Source of the DNA: Metarhizobium sp964253915
GTDB lineage: Bacteria; Pseudomonadota; Alphaproteobacteria; Rhizobiales; Rhizobiaceae
Assembly (NCBI RefSeq): GCF_964253915.1
Contig: NZ_CAXUSG020000006.1
Location: 1 to 64,000, forward strand
Direction of reading: 5' to 3'
Length of the DNA: 64,000 nucleotides
Shown: positions 1 to 8,828 of the stretch, piece after piece
Layout: each line of letters opens with the position of its first letter
Numbering within the stretch: the first letter of the stretch is position 1
Translations under genes and position numbers: made by a program
Notes under the pieces: generated by a model
What the model was told of the DNA's origin: nothing
What the model saw: only the letters and a program-made list of their open reading frames with translations
Databases searched by the model: none

Positions 1-287
1 ATGATTTTCAGATTTCCGCCCGGCATTACCCTACGCGAGACGCGCCGTGCGGATAAATATGGTTAACGTCTGAGGAAATTTCCAGGCGTCAGCTGTTGTT
101 TTATCGCTTGGCGTGAGGTGTACGGAGAAAAAAGAAGGGGTGGAGTGAAACGCCGTTTCAAATCGGCAGCAAACCGCCGCCATTTACCGGCAGGGCACCG
201 GCAATGGATCCGGGCGGACACGCGGGGTGGCTATCCGGCTCTTACCGCAGCTACGGCCGCAGCAAGAGTACCGGTACTTAGCAGCTG
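1..287. other. repB-repC intergenic (inc) region, gene-free
   Basis: No protein-coding gene is evident here. It lies directly downstream of repB on the repAB transcript, where repABC replicons carry the incompatibility region and a small antisense RNA (ctRNA) ahead of repC. A possible stem-loop spans 180-207: CCATT pairs with AATGG around two CCGG blocks, with a short loop. That would suit a ctRNA or repC leader structure, but I see no convincing promoter or T-run, so the ctRNA itself is not called. No repC start is recognisable, so repC should begin just left of base 1 or, if base 1 is an arbitrary cut in a circle, at the other end of the replicon. Confidence 0.5.
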
Positions 288-292
288 CTAAT
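267..292. promoter_or_regulatory. Adjacent palindromes, candidate parS partition site at the end of repB
   Basis: Two perfect palindromes abut. AGTACCGGTACT is at 267-278 and TTAGCAGCTGCTAA at 278-291, the second containing the repB stop codon. The 16-mer CTTAGCAGCTGCTAAT at 277-292 fits the repABC parS pattern GTTNNNNGCNNNNAAC except at its two outermost bases. repABC centromere sites are 16-bp palindromes often found near repB, so this is a reasonable parS candidate. The outer mismatches leave real doubt. Confidence 0.45.
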
Positions 293-1325
293 CGCGGCCT
301 TCCGCGGCCGCGAGAAATTCTGCATGGAGGTCGGCAAGGCGGCCTTCAAGATATGCCGCGAAGCCATGATCGGTGAAGGTGAACTTTGTCGCCGTCCGCC
401 GGCGGTCGATGGATCCGAGCGGCTGGCCGTCGCTTCCGGCGAGGATGCCTTCGGGTGCCTCGCTTTCAAACCCCGGTTTGGAGGCAGCGGCTTTCAGCAT
501 TTCGGAGAAACGGTCATCGCTTGCCCTTCCGGCAAATCCCCTCGCCGCCTTCAAGCCGCGCATCCGTGCGAGCGCCGTGCCGTCATCCTTCACCAGGCCG
601 TAGAGCTTCAGCCATTTCGTGCGGCCGGTCTTCGGCGCGGAACCGATGGCCGCGACGATGTCGTCGGGGATGATCTCCAACGTGGTGCGGAAGCGGCTGA
701 CGTCGGGCGCATGCAGGGAAAGCGCTTCCATGGCAAAGGCCGTCGGATCGCGGCCGCTGTCGCGGGCGAACTGCTCCAGCCTTCGGGCGAACATCGCCTT
801 CTCGATCCAGGAGAGATCCTGGCGGGCGGAATTCTCGATCCCTTGCGCGATCAGCAGTTCGCCATCGGAAAGCTCGCGGACGATCGCCCGAACCTTCAGC
901 CCCTGCCCCAGCGCCGCGATCGCCTTGACGCGGCGGTGGCCATAGATGGTCTGGTAGCGATTGGCTTCGGCCGGATGCGAGCGCACCAACACCGGCACTT
1001 CCTGTCCCGAGCGGGCAATCGACTGGGCCAGCGCTTCGATCGCCTCGGCATCTTCGGCGCCGTCCATGCGATCGGGGAAAGGCGACGGCGAAATCATCGC
1101 CGGGTCGATCTCGACCACCCTGCCCTCCTTGGTGATATGCGCCAGCGTATTCTTCAGCGCGCCGACCGCACCGGCGCTGACGCGCGGCTGAAAATCTCCG
1201 TCCCGCGGCGCCAGCGTCGGCGCCTCGACGGTTGCCGTCTTCTGTTCCGGAGCCGCGGCGGGCGCCGCCTGGCTTGTCATCAACGCGCTCAGCATCGAAT
1301 TGCGCGAGGAAGGTTTCTTGCTCAT
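288..1325 (-). CDS. repB: Plasmid partitioning protein RepB (ParB family)
   Basis: 345-residue ParB-type DNA-binding partition protein. It binds parS sites and works with the RepA ATPase to segregate low-copy repABC replicons. The ParB-like N-terminal part includes VEIDPAMISPSPFPDRM (about residues 71-87) and the YGHRRVKAI segment (about 128-136), the family's GxRRxxA box. A helix-turn-helix region and the RepB C-terminal domain follow. The length is normal for RepB. The start codon overlaps the end of repA by 4 bp, indicating translational coupling. The stop codon lies inside the palindrome at 278-291. Assignment is strong from both sequence and order. Confidence 0.95.
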   Translation of the reverse strand: MSKKPSSRNSMLSALMTSQAAPAAAPEQKTATVEAPTLAPRDGDFQPRVSAGAVGALKNTLAHITKEGRVVEIDPAMISPSPFPDRMDGAEDAEAIEALAQSIARSGQEVPVLVRSHPAEANRYQTIYGHRRVKAIAALGQGLKVRAIVRELSDGELLIAQGIENSARQDLSWIEKAMFARRLEQFARDSGRDPTAFAMEALSLHAPDVSRFRTTLEIIPDDIVAAIGSAPKTGRTKWLKLYGLVKDDGTALARMRGLKAARGFAGRASDDRFSEMLKAAASKPGFESEAPEGILAGSDGQPLGSIDRRRTATKFTFTDHGFAAYLEGRLADLHAEFLAAAEGRD

Positions 1326-2527
1326 TTGCGGCCCCAGGCTTGCTTCATCAGGTCGAAGACCTCGGCATTGGCGGCGCTGATCGATTCCAGCGCCCGGTTC
1401 AGCGTCTCCCGGCCGATAGACGTGCGCTCGATCTCGTAGAGGCTCTTGCGTTCGATGCTGGCATTGGCGATGGCCGTGGTCTCGACAATCGGATGTTTCA
1501 GCACCGCATCGGTGAACAGGCTGCGCAACAGCGCGACGACATGCAGTTGCGGGTGATCGTTGGGATCGTGCCGGGTCAAGGCGAATTTGAGGAAGTCGTG
1601 CTCCAGCCGGCCGCCCGCCTCACGGATGACACTCATCAGTTCGCCGGCCATCAGCAGGAACTGGCTCATGGAGGCAACGTCGAGCATCGCCGGATGCACC
1701 GTGACGAGCACGCCGGTTGCGGCAAACAAGGCGCCCAACGTCAGGAAGCCGAGCTGTGGCGGGCAGTCGATGACGACGACATCATAATGTTCCTCGATTT
1801 CACCAAGCGCTGCGGCCACCCGCTGAAAGAACAGTTCGGCACCTGCCTCGCGCGTCGCCAGCGCCCGCGGCGTATCGTGCTCGTATTCGGCCAGTTCGAG
1901 ATTGGCGGGCACGAGATCGATGCCTTCGAAATAGGTCTTGCGGACAACCTCCGCCATCGGCCGGCGTTCTGCATCGTAGCGCAGGGCTGCATAAAGCGTC
2001 TCGTTCTGGCCGACATCGAATTCCGGCTGCAGGCCGAACATGGAGGTGAGCGACGCCTGGGGATCGAGATCGATGGCCAGCACCCGCAATCCCTGCAGAG
2101 CGAGGTAATGGGTCAGATGCACCGAGGTCGTCGTCTTGCCCGAGCCGCCCTTGAAATTGGAGACGGCGATGACCTGCAGCTTGTCGCCCGCGCGGCGGCG
2201 CGGCATGATTTCGGCAGCATCGGCGGCATTGCTGCGGCGGCCGGCAAAATGGGCGCGCAGCTCATTGATCTGTGCCAGGGTAAAGGCGCGCCGGCCGTTG
2301 GCGAGCCGTTGCGGCTCCGGCCCGGTGCCCGAGAGATCGATGGTGCGAATCGAGGATTCAGACATGCCGAGCATCTGCGCCACTTCCAGTGTCGTGAATG
2401 TGCGCAACGTCTTGCGGGCTTCCGGCGGATAGAGCGCCAACCGCAGGGCCGACAGCTTTTCCGAGAGCAACTCCGAATAGCGGATGATCTTTTCCGGAGT
2501 TTCCTCACGGACGGCGGCTTGTGTCAT
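1322..2527 (-). CDS. repA: Plasmid partitioning protein RepA (ParA family ATPase)
   Basis: About 401 residues. This is the ParA-type ATPase of the repABC system; it drives plasmid segregation and usually represses its own operon. The N-terminal segment ELLSEKLSALRLALYPPEAR followed by a helix-turn-helix is typical of RepA. The deviant Walker A box is FKGGSGKTTTS (about residue 120 from the chosen start), with later ParA motifs LAIDLDPQAS and VVIDCPPQLG. An upstream in-frame TTG would add 14 residues. I prefer the ATG giving MTQAAVREE because it matches the family N-terminus and is preceded by a GGAACGG stretch. repB follows with a 4-bp overlap. Confidence 0.95.
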   Translation of the reverse strand: MTQAAVREETPEKIIRYSELLSEKLSALRLALYPPEARKTLRTFTTLEVAQMLGMSESSIRTIDLSGTGPEPQRLANGRRAFTLAQINELRAHFAGRRSNAADAAEIMPRRRAGDKLQVIAVSNFKGGSGKTTTSVHLTHYLALQGLRVLAIDLDPQASLTSMFGLQPEFDVGQNETLYAALRYDAERRPMAEVVRKTYFEGIDLVPANLELAEYEHDTPRALATREAGAELFFQRVAAALGEIEEHYDVVVIDCPPQLGFLTLGALFAATGVLVTVHPAMLDVASMSQFLLMAGELMSVIREAGGRLEHDFLKFALTRHDPNDHPQLHVVALLRSLFTDAVLKHPIVETTAIANASIERKSLYEIERTSIGRETLNRALESISAANAEVFDLMKQAWGRK

Positions 2528-2724
2528 GATTTCCGTTCCAGGCGTTCGATTGATGCTTTTTCGGCGCAATCGGCGTAAAAACCGTCAGCAAAGGTATGAG
2601 GCCGCAATCGCTGATTTGTCCAGTTTTTTTTGGTTAACAAAAGGTTAACGGCGTTCTCCCGACAAGCCGATTTGCGCAGCTGCAGTTTCGCGGTAGGGGA
2701 GGGGGGACATTTCGCGGAGAGACC
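2528..2724. promoter_or_regulatory. Divergent promoter region between repA and the phosphoribosyltransferase gene
   Basis: A 197-bp non-coding stretch that must hold the repABC promoter on the minus strand and the promoter of the rightward gene. GGTTAAC occurs twice, at 2632-2638 and 2643-2649, so the GTTAAC palindromes are 11 bp apart, about one helical turn. They lie next to a poly-T run. Such phased boxes could be a RepA operator, since RepA autorepression is known in this family, but nothing in the sequence proves it. Confidence 0.4.
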
Positions 2725-3411
2725 ATGAGCATCGCGCCGGAACATTTTTGGCAGGACATCCTGCCGGCAGGCCCCGAAGAAGACAGGGAATTCGACACCG
2801 CATTTCCGGCCAGCCTGGAAGACGGGCGGCGTCTTCTCCTGCCGATCCGACCGCTGGCGGACGGCAAACACGCACTTGCCTCGTTGATCATCAACCAGGC
2901 GAGCTTTCCGGTTCAGGACATGCTGGCCGCAGCACTTGCGGAGAAGCTGCGTCCTTTCGCACCCGATGTGGTGGTCGGCCTGCCGACGCTCGGCCTGACC
3001 CTGGCGGCCGCCGTGGCGCGCGCGCTCGGGCATTCCCGCTACGTGCCGCTCGGCACCTCCCGAAAATTCTGGTACCAGGACGCGCTGTCCGTGCCGCTGT
3101 CGTCGATCACCACGCCGGGGCAGGGCAAGCGGCTCTATATAGACCCGCGCATGCTGCCGCTGTTGCGCGGTCGTCGGGTGGCGCTGGTCGATGATGTCAT
3201 TTCCAGCGGCACGTCCATCCTCGCCGGTCTGTCGCTGATGATGGACTGCGGCATCGACATCGTTACGACCGGCGCGGCGATGCTGCAGTCGGATCGCTGG
3301 AAGGACAAGCTGGCGGCTGAGGCACCGGCTGCACTCGATGCGGTGAGAGGCGTGCTGGCGACGCCGATGCTGGTCAAAAGCGAAAGCGGCCGCTGGCGGG
3401 TGCCGCGTTGA
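2725..3411 (+). CDS. Phosphoribosyltransferase family protein
   Basis: 228 residues with a type I phosphoribosyltransferase fold. The PRPP-binding signature is VALVDDVISSGTS at about residues 152-164, two acidic residues followed by the small-residue loop. VVGLPTLGLTLAAAVARALG (about residues 80-99) precedes it. It resembles orotate or adenine/xanthine phosphoribosyltransferases, but I cannot name the base substrate. The start ATG follows a GGAGAG ribosome-binding site. It stands alone, divergent from repA and about 150 nt ahead of a diguanylate cyclase. A role in purine or pyrimidine salvage is the default inference. Confidence 0.75.
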   Translation: MSIAPEHFWQDILPAGPEEDREFDTAFPASLEDGRRLLLPIRPLADGKHALASLIINQASFPVQDMLAAALAEKLRPFAPDVVVGLPTLGLTLAAAVARALGHSRYVPLGTSRKFWYQDALSVPLSSITTPGQGKRLYIDPRMLPLLRGRRVALVDDVISSGTSILAGLSLMMDCGIDIVTTGAAMLQSDRWKDKLAAEAPAALDAVRGVLATPMLVKSESGRWRVPR

Positions 3412-3561
3412 CGCAATCCTGCGACAGTTTCCAACGAAAATGTTACCGGAACGACAGAACGCTTCAAAGCCGCACACAATGACGGTAAGATTTCAGATAC
3501 CTCTTGAGTGGTAGTTTTCACCTGCGCCAGCATGAAGCCATGGCGTAGGAAAAGGCCGGCC

Positions 3562-4713
3562 ATGTCGCTCGATTATAATTCCTTGCTGCTCGCCACCGGT
3601 TTTTCGGCCGGATGTCTCGGAGTAACGTTGCTCGGCAGTTGGGTCGCGGCACGCTCGGAGCGTTTTCTACTGACCTGGGCTTGCGGTACCTTTTGCGTGG
3701 TCGCAACGGTTTTCACCTACAGCGCCTATGCGGAATACCGGGACAACGCCCTGCTGATCGCCACCTATATTTTCCTGACCGGCGGCTTTGCCTTCGTCTA
3801 CGGCGCCGCCTACCAGTTTCGCACGCGACGGCTGCCGATGCCGCGCGTGCTGCTCGCCGTCATCATTCCCACCGTCATCGCCATCCCGGCCTTCGTGATG
3901 GAATGGAATGGTGTGACGATCATTCTGATGAATGTGTTTGCGACGACATTGCTGTTGCTGACGGCGCTGGAGCATGCCCGTAACTACAAGGAGGCGCCGA
4001 CACCCGTGCTGGCGCTCACGGTGCTCTATTCCCTCGTCGGCTTGTCCTTTGCCCTCTGCGCCGCGGTGCTGATCGCCGACGGCAAGCTGGTCATTGCCGG
4101 GCCGCCGCAGAACTGGGCCGAGACGGTCAATCTGATCGCCTGCATTGCCGGCCTGAGCAGTATCGGTGCCTTGTCGTTCGGCCTCAACCAATGGCGCTTG
4201 GCGCAGGTTCACAAGAAGGAAGCGACCACCGATGCCCTGACGGGCTTGCTGAACCGGCGAGCCTTGTTCGATCGCTATAGCAACCGGGTCATCGGCCCCG
4301 ACACGGCCGTCGTGCTGTTCGATCTCGACATGTTCAAGGCCATCAACGACCGCTACGGGCACGCGGTCGGCGACGAGGTTTTGAAGATGTTTGCCCGGCA
4401 GATCGAACTTCACTCCCGCACGACGGATGCCGCAGTCCGCCTTGGCGGCGAAGAATTCGCACTCGTGCTCGACGGCGTGAAACCCGGTGTGGCAGAGCGT
4501 ATTGCCGAAAATATCCGGACCGCCTTCAGTACCCATGATATCCACATCGATGGCGGCACGATCCGCGCTACGGTCAGCGCCGGCATTGCCTTTGGCACGG
4601 AAGGCGGCCTGTCGCTGGACGCGGTGCTGAATGCTTCAGACAAGGCGCTTTATGCCGCAAAACATGAAGGCCGGAACCGGGTATCGGTCTCCAACTACCT
4701 CTGGGCAGTCTGA
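3562..4713 (+). CDS. Membrane-anchored diguanylate cyclase (GGDEF)
   Basis: About 383 residues. The N-terminal 200 residues form roughly six or seven hydrophobic helices, beginning LLLATGFSAGCLGVTLLG, and the C-terminal part is a GGDEF domain that would make cyclic-di-GMP. The active-site motif is RLGGEEF. An RTTD inhibitory I-site lies exactly five residues ahead of it, so product feedback inhibition is expected. The substrate region DALTGLLNRRAL and LFDLDMFKAINDRYGH are intact. A GTG 54 nt upstream could extend it, but MSLDYN is preceded by an AGGAAAAGG stretch and gives a better membrane start. The sensory input is unknown. No partner gene is adjacent. Confidence 0.85.
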   Translation: MSLDYNSLLLATGFSAGCLGVTLLGSWVAARSERFLLTWACGTFCVVATVFTYSAYAEYRDNALLIATYIFLTGGFAFVYGAAYQFRTRRLPMPRVLLAVIIPTVIAIPAFVMEWNGVTIILMNVFATTLLLLTALEHARNYKEAPTPVLALTVLYSLVGLSFALCAAVLIADGKLVIAGPPQNWAETVNLIACIAGLSSIGALSFGLNQWRLAQVHKKEATTDALTGLLNRRALFDRYSNRVIGPDTAVVLFDLDMFKAINDRYGHAVGDEVLKMFARQIELHSRTTDAAVRLGGEEFALVLDGVKPGVAERIAENIRTAFSTHDIHIDGGTIRATVSAGIAFGTEGGLSLDAVLNASDKALYAAKHEGRNRVSVSNYLWAV

Positions 4714-4795
4714 TATCCTGTCTCGCTTGCTTGAAATAGGCCTGCTTTGAGCATAGATTGATAGCCGAACGATCAATACATGCCAGGAGTTTGCC

Positions 4796-5167
4796 ATGGG
4801 AGCCGTTTCTTTTGACATTCCGGCAGCCCGCTTCAGCGATGAACAGGCGCCTTTTCTTTCGGCGCGCCGGGTTTCCGAGCAATTGGGCCTGACGCTGTCC
4901 GAGCTTGCGCGCCTCGCCGGCATCGCCCGTAACACGCTGACGGCAAAATCCAGCGCCCGCAAGGTCGATAGCGCCTTGAGCAGCATCGTCCGCATCATCG
5001 CCATGGCGAGCGAGATGGCCGGCGACGAAAAGCGCGCCGTCATCTGGTTCAAGCACCAGCCGATCCCCGGCTGGGCCGGCAAGACCGCTTATGACCTGGT
5101 GGGCGAGGGCAAGAGCGACAAGGTGCTTGCCTATCTCGAGGCAGTTCGCTCCGGTGTCTATGCGTGA
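4796..5167 (+). CDS. Xre-type antitoxin (MbcA/ParS/Xre, DUF2384)
   Basis: 123-residue antitoxin of a Xre-RES pair. The N-terminal half is helix-turn-helix-like (LGLTLSELARLAGIARNTL). The C-terminal half carries the DUF2384 toxin-binding part, with WFKHQPIPGWAGKTAYDLV and a final VLAYLEAVRSGVYA helix. It should repress its own promoter and neutralise the downstream RES toxin. The toxin start overlaps its stop by 4 bp (GTGA), which couples synthesis of the two proteins. This layout is standard for the family. Confidence 0.88.
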   Translation: MGAVSFDIPAARFSDEQAPFLSARRVSEQLGLTLSELARLAGIARNTLTAKSSARKVDSALSSIVRIIAMASEMAGDEKRAVIWFKHQPIPGWAGKTAYDLVGEGKSDKVLAYLEAVRSGVYA

Positions 5168-5676
5168 TCGTCGGAGCGGATCCGCTGCTGCTCTGGCGCG
5201 CCTATGTGCCGCGCTGGGCCTATATGCCGCTCTCCGGTGATGGTGCCGGCCGCTTCGGCGGCCGCTGGAATCCGGTGGGCGCACCGACGATCTATGCGGC
5301 GCTGGAACTCTCCACGGCCTGGGCGGAATATAACCAGGGTTTCGTCCAGCATCCGGCGCTGATCGTCCAATTAGAATTAACAGATGCTAAACTCGCAGAT
5401 CTGACCGACCCCGCCGAGTGCAAGGCGCTCGGGATAGACAGGACCATTCATGCCTGCGAATGGCGCGACGAGGTCGATGCCGGCCGGGTGCCCGAGACCT
5501 ACACGACCCGCGAAACCCTGATCGCCGACGACTACCACGGCGTGATCTACCCATCCTACATGTCGCCCGGCGGCACCTGCCTTGCCCTGTGGCGCTGGAA
5601 TGCGGCGAAAGGCCCGAAGCTGAACGCCGTCGATCCGGATGCGCGACTGCCGAAAACGCCGGCCTCCTGGATCTGA
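5164..5676 (+). CDS. RES-domain toxin (NAD+-depleting)
   Basis: 170-residue RES-domain protein. Characterised RES toxins degrade NAD+. The RES signature is seen as WRAYVPRW near the N-terminus, then RFGGRWNPVGAPTIYAA and LSTAWAEYNQ, which supply the conserved Arg, Tyr and Glu positions of the fold. The GTG start at 5164 overlaps the antitoxin stop codon. Its C-terminal end stops 3 bp from the end of the convergent ScfR-type regulator gene. The pair probably stabilises this replicon, which fits its position close to repAB. Confidence 0.88.
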   Translation: MIVGADPLLLWRAYVPRWAYMPLSGDGAGRFGGRWNPVGAPTIYAALELSTAWAEYNQGFVQHPALIVQLELTDAKLADLTDPAECKALGIDRTIHACEWRDEVDAGRVPETYTTRETLIADDYHGVIYPSYMSPGGTCLALWRWNAAKGPKLNAVDPDARLPKTPASWI

Positions 5677-5679
5677 AGT

Positions 5680-7089
5680 TCAATCAGCAATGCGGTAGGG
5701 GAGGGGGCCACGCAAGGTGTGGTCGATGGTGAGCTTGCGCTTCAGCGGCGGCACGGCGCGGCTGGCGCATTTCGTCCGCTCGCAGATGCGGCAGGAAATG
5801 CCGATCGGATCGAAGGCGCCGCGGCTGCCCATGTCCAGCCCGTCGGCATAAACGAAATTCGCCGCATCGGAGATCTCGCAGCCGAGCGCAATGGCATAAC
5901 TCGGCCGCGGCGCGCCAAAACTGCCGCCGCCCTTCGTCACCTGCGTTGCCAGACAGAGATAGCGCACGCCATCAGGCGTTTCGGCCAACTGGCGGATCAT
6001 CCGCCCCGGCATCTCGAAGGCCTGGTGCACGTTCCAGAGCGGACAGGCGGCGCCGAAGCGGGCGAACTGCAGTTTTGCGGCGCTGTGGCGCTTGGTGATG
6101 TTGCCGGCCCGGTCGATGCGGGCGAAGAAGATCGGGATGCCCTTGGCGCCCGGCCGCTGCAATGTCGAGAGCCGGTGACAGACCTGCTCCAGCGAAGCGC
6201 CGAAGCGGGCCGCCAGCAATTCGAGATCGTGGCGCAACTCACGCGCCGCCCTGAGGAACGGCTGGTAGGGGAGGGTGAGGGCGCCGGCGAAATAATTATG
6301 CAGGCCGATGCGACAGATATCCGCCGCTTCCTGCGTCCGGAAACCGGCACCCGATATCACCGCATCGATCTCCTTGCCGGCATGCAATTGCGCGATCTGC
6401 AGCGCGATCTGGAAGTCGCGGGTGGGGGCGGGGGCATAGGGGCTGAGCGTCAGGATGCGGGATTTCGGATCGTAGCGGCGCAACTCCTCGCTATCGGCAG
6501 GGCCTCGCACCACTCGCACGCCGTAGTGTCTCTCTATATAGGTCGACATCAAACCGTGACTGTCGCCTTCGCCGATACCCAAAGCCGCTGCCAGTCGTTC
6601 GGCCAGCATGTCGATGTCATGGATATAGTTGTCGACGAAATGGAAGAAGTCGCGGACTTCTTCATAAGGCGTCGTCTCCGTCAGCGTTGCCGCATGCGTG
6701 TCGTCGAAGCTGGCCAGCTGCTCGCTGTTGCGGCGATAGGCCTGGTGGACGCTGATCAGCGCATGCGCCAGACCCGGCGCATTTTGTGTGACCAGCTTCA
6801 ATTCCTGCAGGCTCGGCGAATAGTTTTCGAACAGCGGGTCCGACAGCGCCTCGGAGAGAGCCGACAGCAGCCGATCGCCTTCGCCAGAGGAAAGATCGGC
6901 GATGTCGATCTGGAATTTTTCCGCCAGCGCCAGAAGCACCGAGGCGGAAACCGGCCTCTGGTTGTTTTCGATCTGGTTGAGATAGCTGGTGGAGATGCCA
7001 ATGCGTTCGGCGAACTGCCCCTGGGTCGCGCGGTTGGCCTCGCGCAGTTCCCGCACCTTCCTGCCGATGAAAAGTTTGCCGATCGCCAT
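5680..7089 (-). CDS. XRE-family short-chain fatty acyl-CoA regulator (ScfR/PrpR/RamB type)
   Basis: About 469 residues. An N-terminal Xre helix-turn-helix (KVRELREANRATQGQFAERI, then ISTSYLNQIENNQRPVS) is followed by a middle region related to the IrrE/DUF955 fold and a C-terminal DUF2083 part with a cysteine cluster (ISCRICERTKCASRA). Mycobacterial and corynebacterial relatives, PrpR and RamB, control propionate and acetate genes and bind TTTGCAAA-type boxes. The gene is divergent from pccB, and three such boxes sit at its 5' end, so control of the propionyl-CoA genes and autoregulation are likely. A TTG at 7119 would extend the protein through those boxes; the ATG at 7089 is preferred. Confidence 0.87.
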   Translation of the reverse strand: MAIGKLFIGRKVRELREANRATQGQFAERIGISTSYLNQIENNQRPVSASVLLALAEKFQIDIADLSSGEGDRLLSALSEALSDPLFENYSPSLQELKLVTQNAPGLAHALISVHQAYRRNSEQLASFDDTHAATLTETTPYEEVRDFFHFVDNYIHDIDMLAERLAAALGIGEGDSHGLMSTYIERHYGVRVVRGPADSEELRRYDPKSRILTLSPYAPAPTRDFQIALQIAQLHAGKEIDAVISGAGFRTQEAADICRIGLHNYFAGALTLPYQPFLRAARELRHDLELLAARFGASLEQVCHRLSTLQRPGAKGIPIFFARIDRAGNITKRHSAAKLQFARFGAACPLWNVHQAFEMPGRMIRQLAETPDGVRYLCLATQVTKGGGSFGAPRPSYAIALGCEISDAANFVYADGLDMGSRGAFDPIGISCRICERTKCASRAVPPLKRKLTIDHTLRGPLPYRIAD

Positions 7090-7090
7090 A

Positions 7091-7120
7091 TTCGCAAATT
7101 CGCAATTTACAGTTTGCAAT
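7091..7120. promoter_or_regulatory. Three TTYGCAA boxes, candidate ScfR-type operator
   Basis: TTCGCAAA (7091-7098), TTCGCAAT (7099-7106) and TTTGCAAT (7113-7120) lie in tandem in the gap between the regulator and pccB. PrpR and RamB, relatives of the adjacent regulator, bind TTTGCAAA-type sequences. The boxes are well placed to control both divergent promoters. Binding is inferred, not shown. Confidence 0.6.
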
Positions 7121-7243
7121 TTTGTACATTACGCTGTTGCACCTGATCAACTGTTTTGTTCCGCCCATTGCGGCGCTATGTGAAACAAGACATCCGGGCG
7201 CCGAAGCAGGCGAGCCGGACATGAGACAATGAGAGGACAATTC

Positions 7244-8776
7244 ATGCGCGCCATTCTCGCCGAGGTCGAAGCCCGCCGGGCAGAAGCAAGGCTCGGCGGA
7301 GGCCAACGCCGCATCGACGCCCAGCACGCCAAGGGCAAGCTGACGGCCCGCGAGCGCATCGAGGTGCTGCTCGACGAGGGTTCCTTCGAGGAATACGACA
7401 TGTACGTCACTCATCGGGCGACGGAATTCGGCATGGCGGAGCAGAAGGTCGCCGGCGACGGCGTCGTCACCGGCTGGGGCACGATCAACGGCCGCCAGGT
7501 CTACGTCTTCTCCCAGGATTTCACCGTGCTCGGCGGCTCCCTCTCCGAAACGCATGCGCAAAAAATCTGCAAGATCATGGATATGGCGCTGCGCAACGGC
7601 GCTCCGGTGATCGGCCTCAATGATTCCGGCGGCGCCCGCATCCAAGAGGGCGTCGATTCGCTCGCCGGTTATGCCGAGGTCTTCAAGCGCAACGTCGAGG
7701 CCTCCGGCATCGTGCCGCAGATCTCCGTCATCATGGGCCCCTGCGCCGGGGGCGCGGTCTATTCGCCTGCCATGACCGACTTCATCTTCATGGTGCGCGA
7801 CAGTTCCTACATGTTCGTCACCGGCCCGGACGTGGTGAAGACCGTCACCAACGAAATCGTCACCGCCGAAGAACTCGGTGGTGCCCGCACCCACACGCAA
7901 AAATCCTCCGTCGCCGACGGCGCTTATGAAAACGACATCGAAACACTGGAGCAGGTCCGGCTGCTGTTCGACTACCTGCCGCTCAATAACCGCCAGAAGC
8001 CGCCCGTCCGTCCCTTCCACGACGATCCGGCCCGCCTCGAAAACCGCCTGGACACGCTGATCCCCGACAGCTCCAACAAGCCCTACGACATGAAGGAGCT
8101 GATCCACGCGGTGGCGGATGAAGGCGAGTTCTTCGAGATCCAGGAAGCCTACGCCAAAAACATCATCACCGGCTTCATCCGCATCGAAGGCGAAACGGTG
8201 GGCGTCGTCGCCAACCAGCCTATGGTGCTCGCCGGCTGCCTCGATATCGACTCCTCGCGCAAGGCGGCCCGCTTCGTGCGCTTCTGCGATGCCTTCTCGA
8301 TCCCGATCCTGACGCTGGTCGACGTGCCGGGTTTCCTGCCGGGAACGGCACAGGAATATGGCGGCGTCATCAAGCACGGCGCAAAACTTCTCTTTGCTTA
8401 CAGCCAGGCCACCGTGCCGATGGTGACGCTGATCACCCGCAAGGCCTATGGCGGCGCCTACGACGTCATGGCCTCGAAACATATCGGCGCCGACGTCAAC
8501 TACGCCTGGCCGACCGCCGAGATCGCCGTCATGGGCGCCAAGGGCGCGACGGAAATCCTCTACCGCTCGGAGCTCGGCGACCCCGAAAAGATCGCCGCCC
8601 GCACCAAGGAATATGAAGAGCGTTTCGCCAATCCTTTCGTCGCCGCCGAACGTGGTTTCATCGACGAGGTGATCATGCCGCATTCCTCCCGCCGCCGCAT
8701 CGCCCGCGCCTTCGCCTCTCTGCGCGGCAAGCAGGTGGAACCGCGGTGGAAGAAGCACGATACGATCCCGTTGTGA
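7244..8776 (+). CDS. pccB: Propionyl-CoA carboxylase beta chain
   Basis: 510-residue carboxyltransferase subunit. It transfers CO2 from biotin to propionyl-CoA to give methylmalonyl-CoA. Both crotonase-like halves are intact: the first holds LNDSGGARIQEGVDSLAGY and GPCAGGAVYSPA, the second VDVPGFLPGTAQEYGGVIKHGAK and KAYGGAYDVM. An ATG 15 nt upstream is less likely, because the GAGAGGAC ribosome-binding site sits between the two ATGs. It is the first gene of a rightward operon that continues with two small unknown genes and pccA. TTYGCAA boxes lie about 125 nt upstream. Confidence 0.96.
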   Translation: MRAILAEVEARRAEARLGGGQRRIDAQHAKGKLTARERIEVLLDEGSFEEYDMYVTHRATEFGMAEQKVAGDGVVTGWGTINGRQVYVFSQDFTVLGGSLSETHAQKICKIMDMALRNGAPVIGLNDSGGARIQEGVDSLAGYAEVFKRNVEASGIVPQISVIMGPCAGGAVYSPAMTDFIFMVRDSSYMFVTGPDVVKTVTNEIVTAEELGGARTHTQKSSVADGAYENDIETLEQVRLLFDYLPLNNRQKPPVRPFHDDPARLENRLDTLIPDSSNKPYDMKELIHAVADEGEFFEIQEAYAKNIITGFIRIEGETVGVVANQPMVLAGCLDIDSSRKAARFVRFCDAFSIPILTLVDVPGFLPGTAQEYGGVIKHGAKLLFAYSQATVPMVTLITRKAYGGAYDVMASKHIGADVNYAWPTAEIAVMGAKGATEILYRSELGDPEKIAARTKEYEERFANPFVAAERGFIDEVIMPHSSRRRIARAFASLRGKQVEPRWKKHDTIPL

Positions 8777-8828
8777 GTGTTATATCCTCCGATATGAGAT
8801 TGGCACACACAGCGATGGATAAAGACTG

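Noticed and set aside
1..287. A definite ctRNA gene or the repC start
   Set aside because: No promoter with a T-run terminator and no RepC-like N-terminus could be found on the expected strands.
2632..2649. GGTTAAC boxes as replicon-specific repeats
   Set aside because: The same heptamer is also at 61-67 and, inverted, inside the terminator loop near 61992, so it is not confined to the rep promoter. Kept only as a possible local operator.
6662..8758. A 698-residue open frame on the minus strand opposite pccB
   Set aside because: Its composition is what the complement of a high-GC gene produces, it has no known domain over most of its length, and pccB on the other strand is unmistakable.
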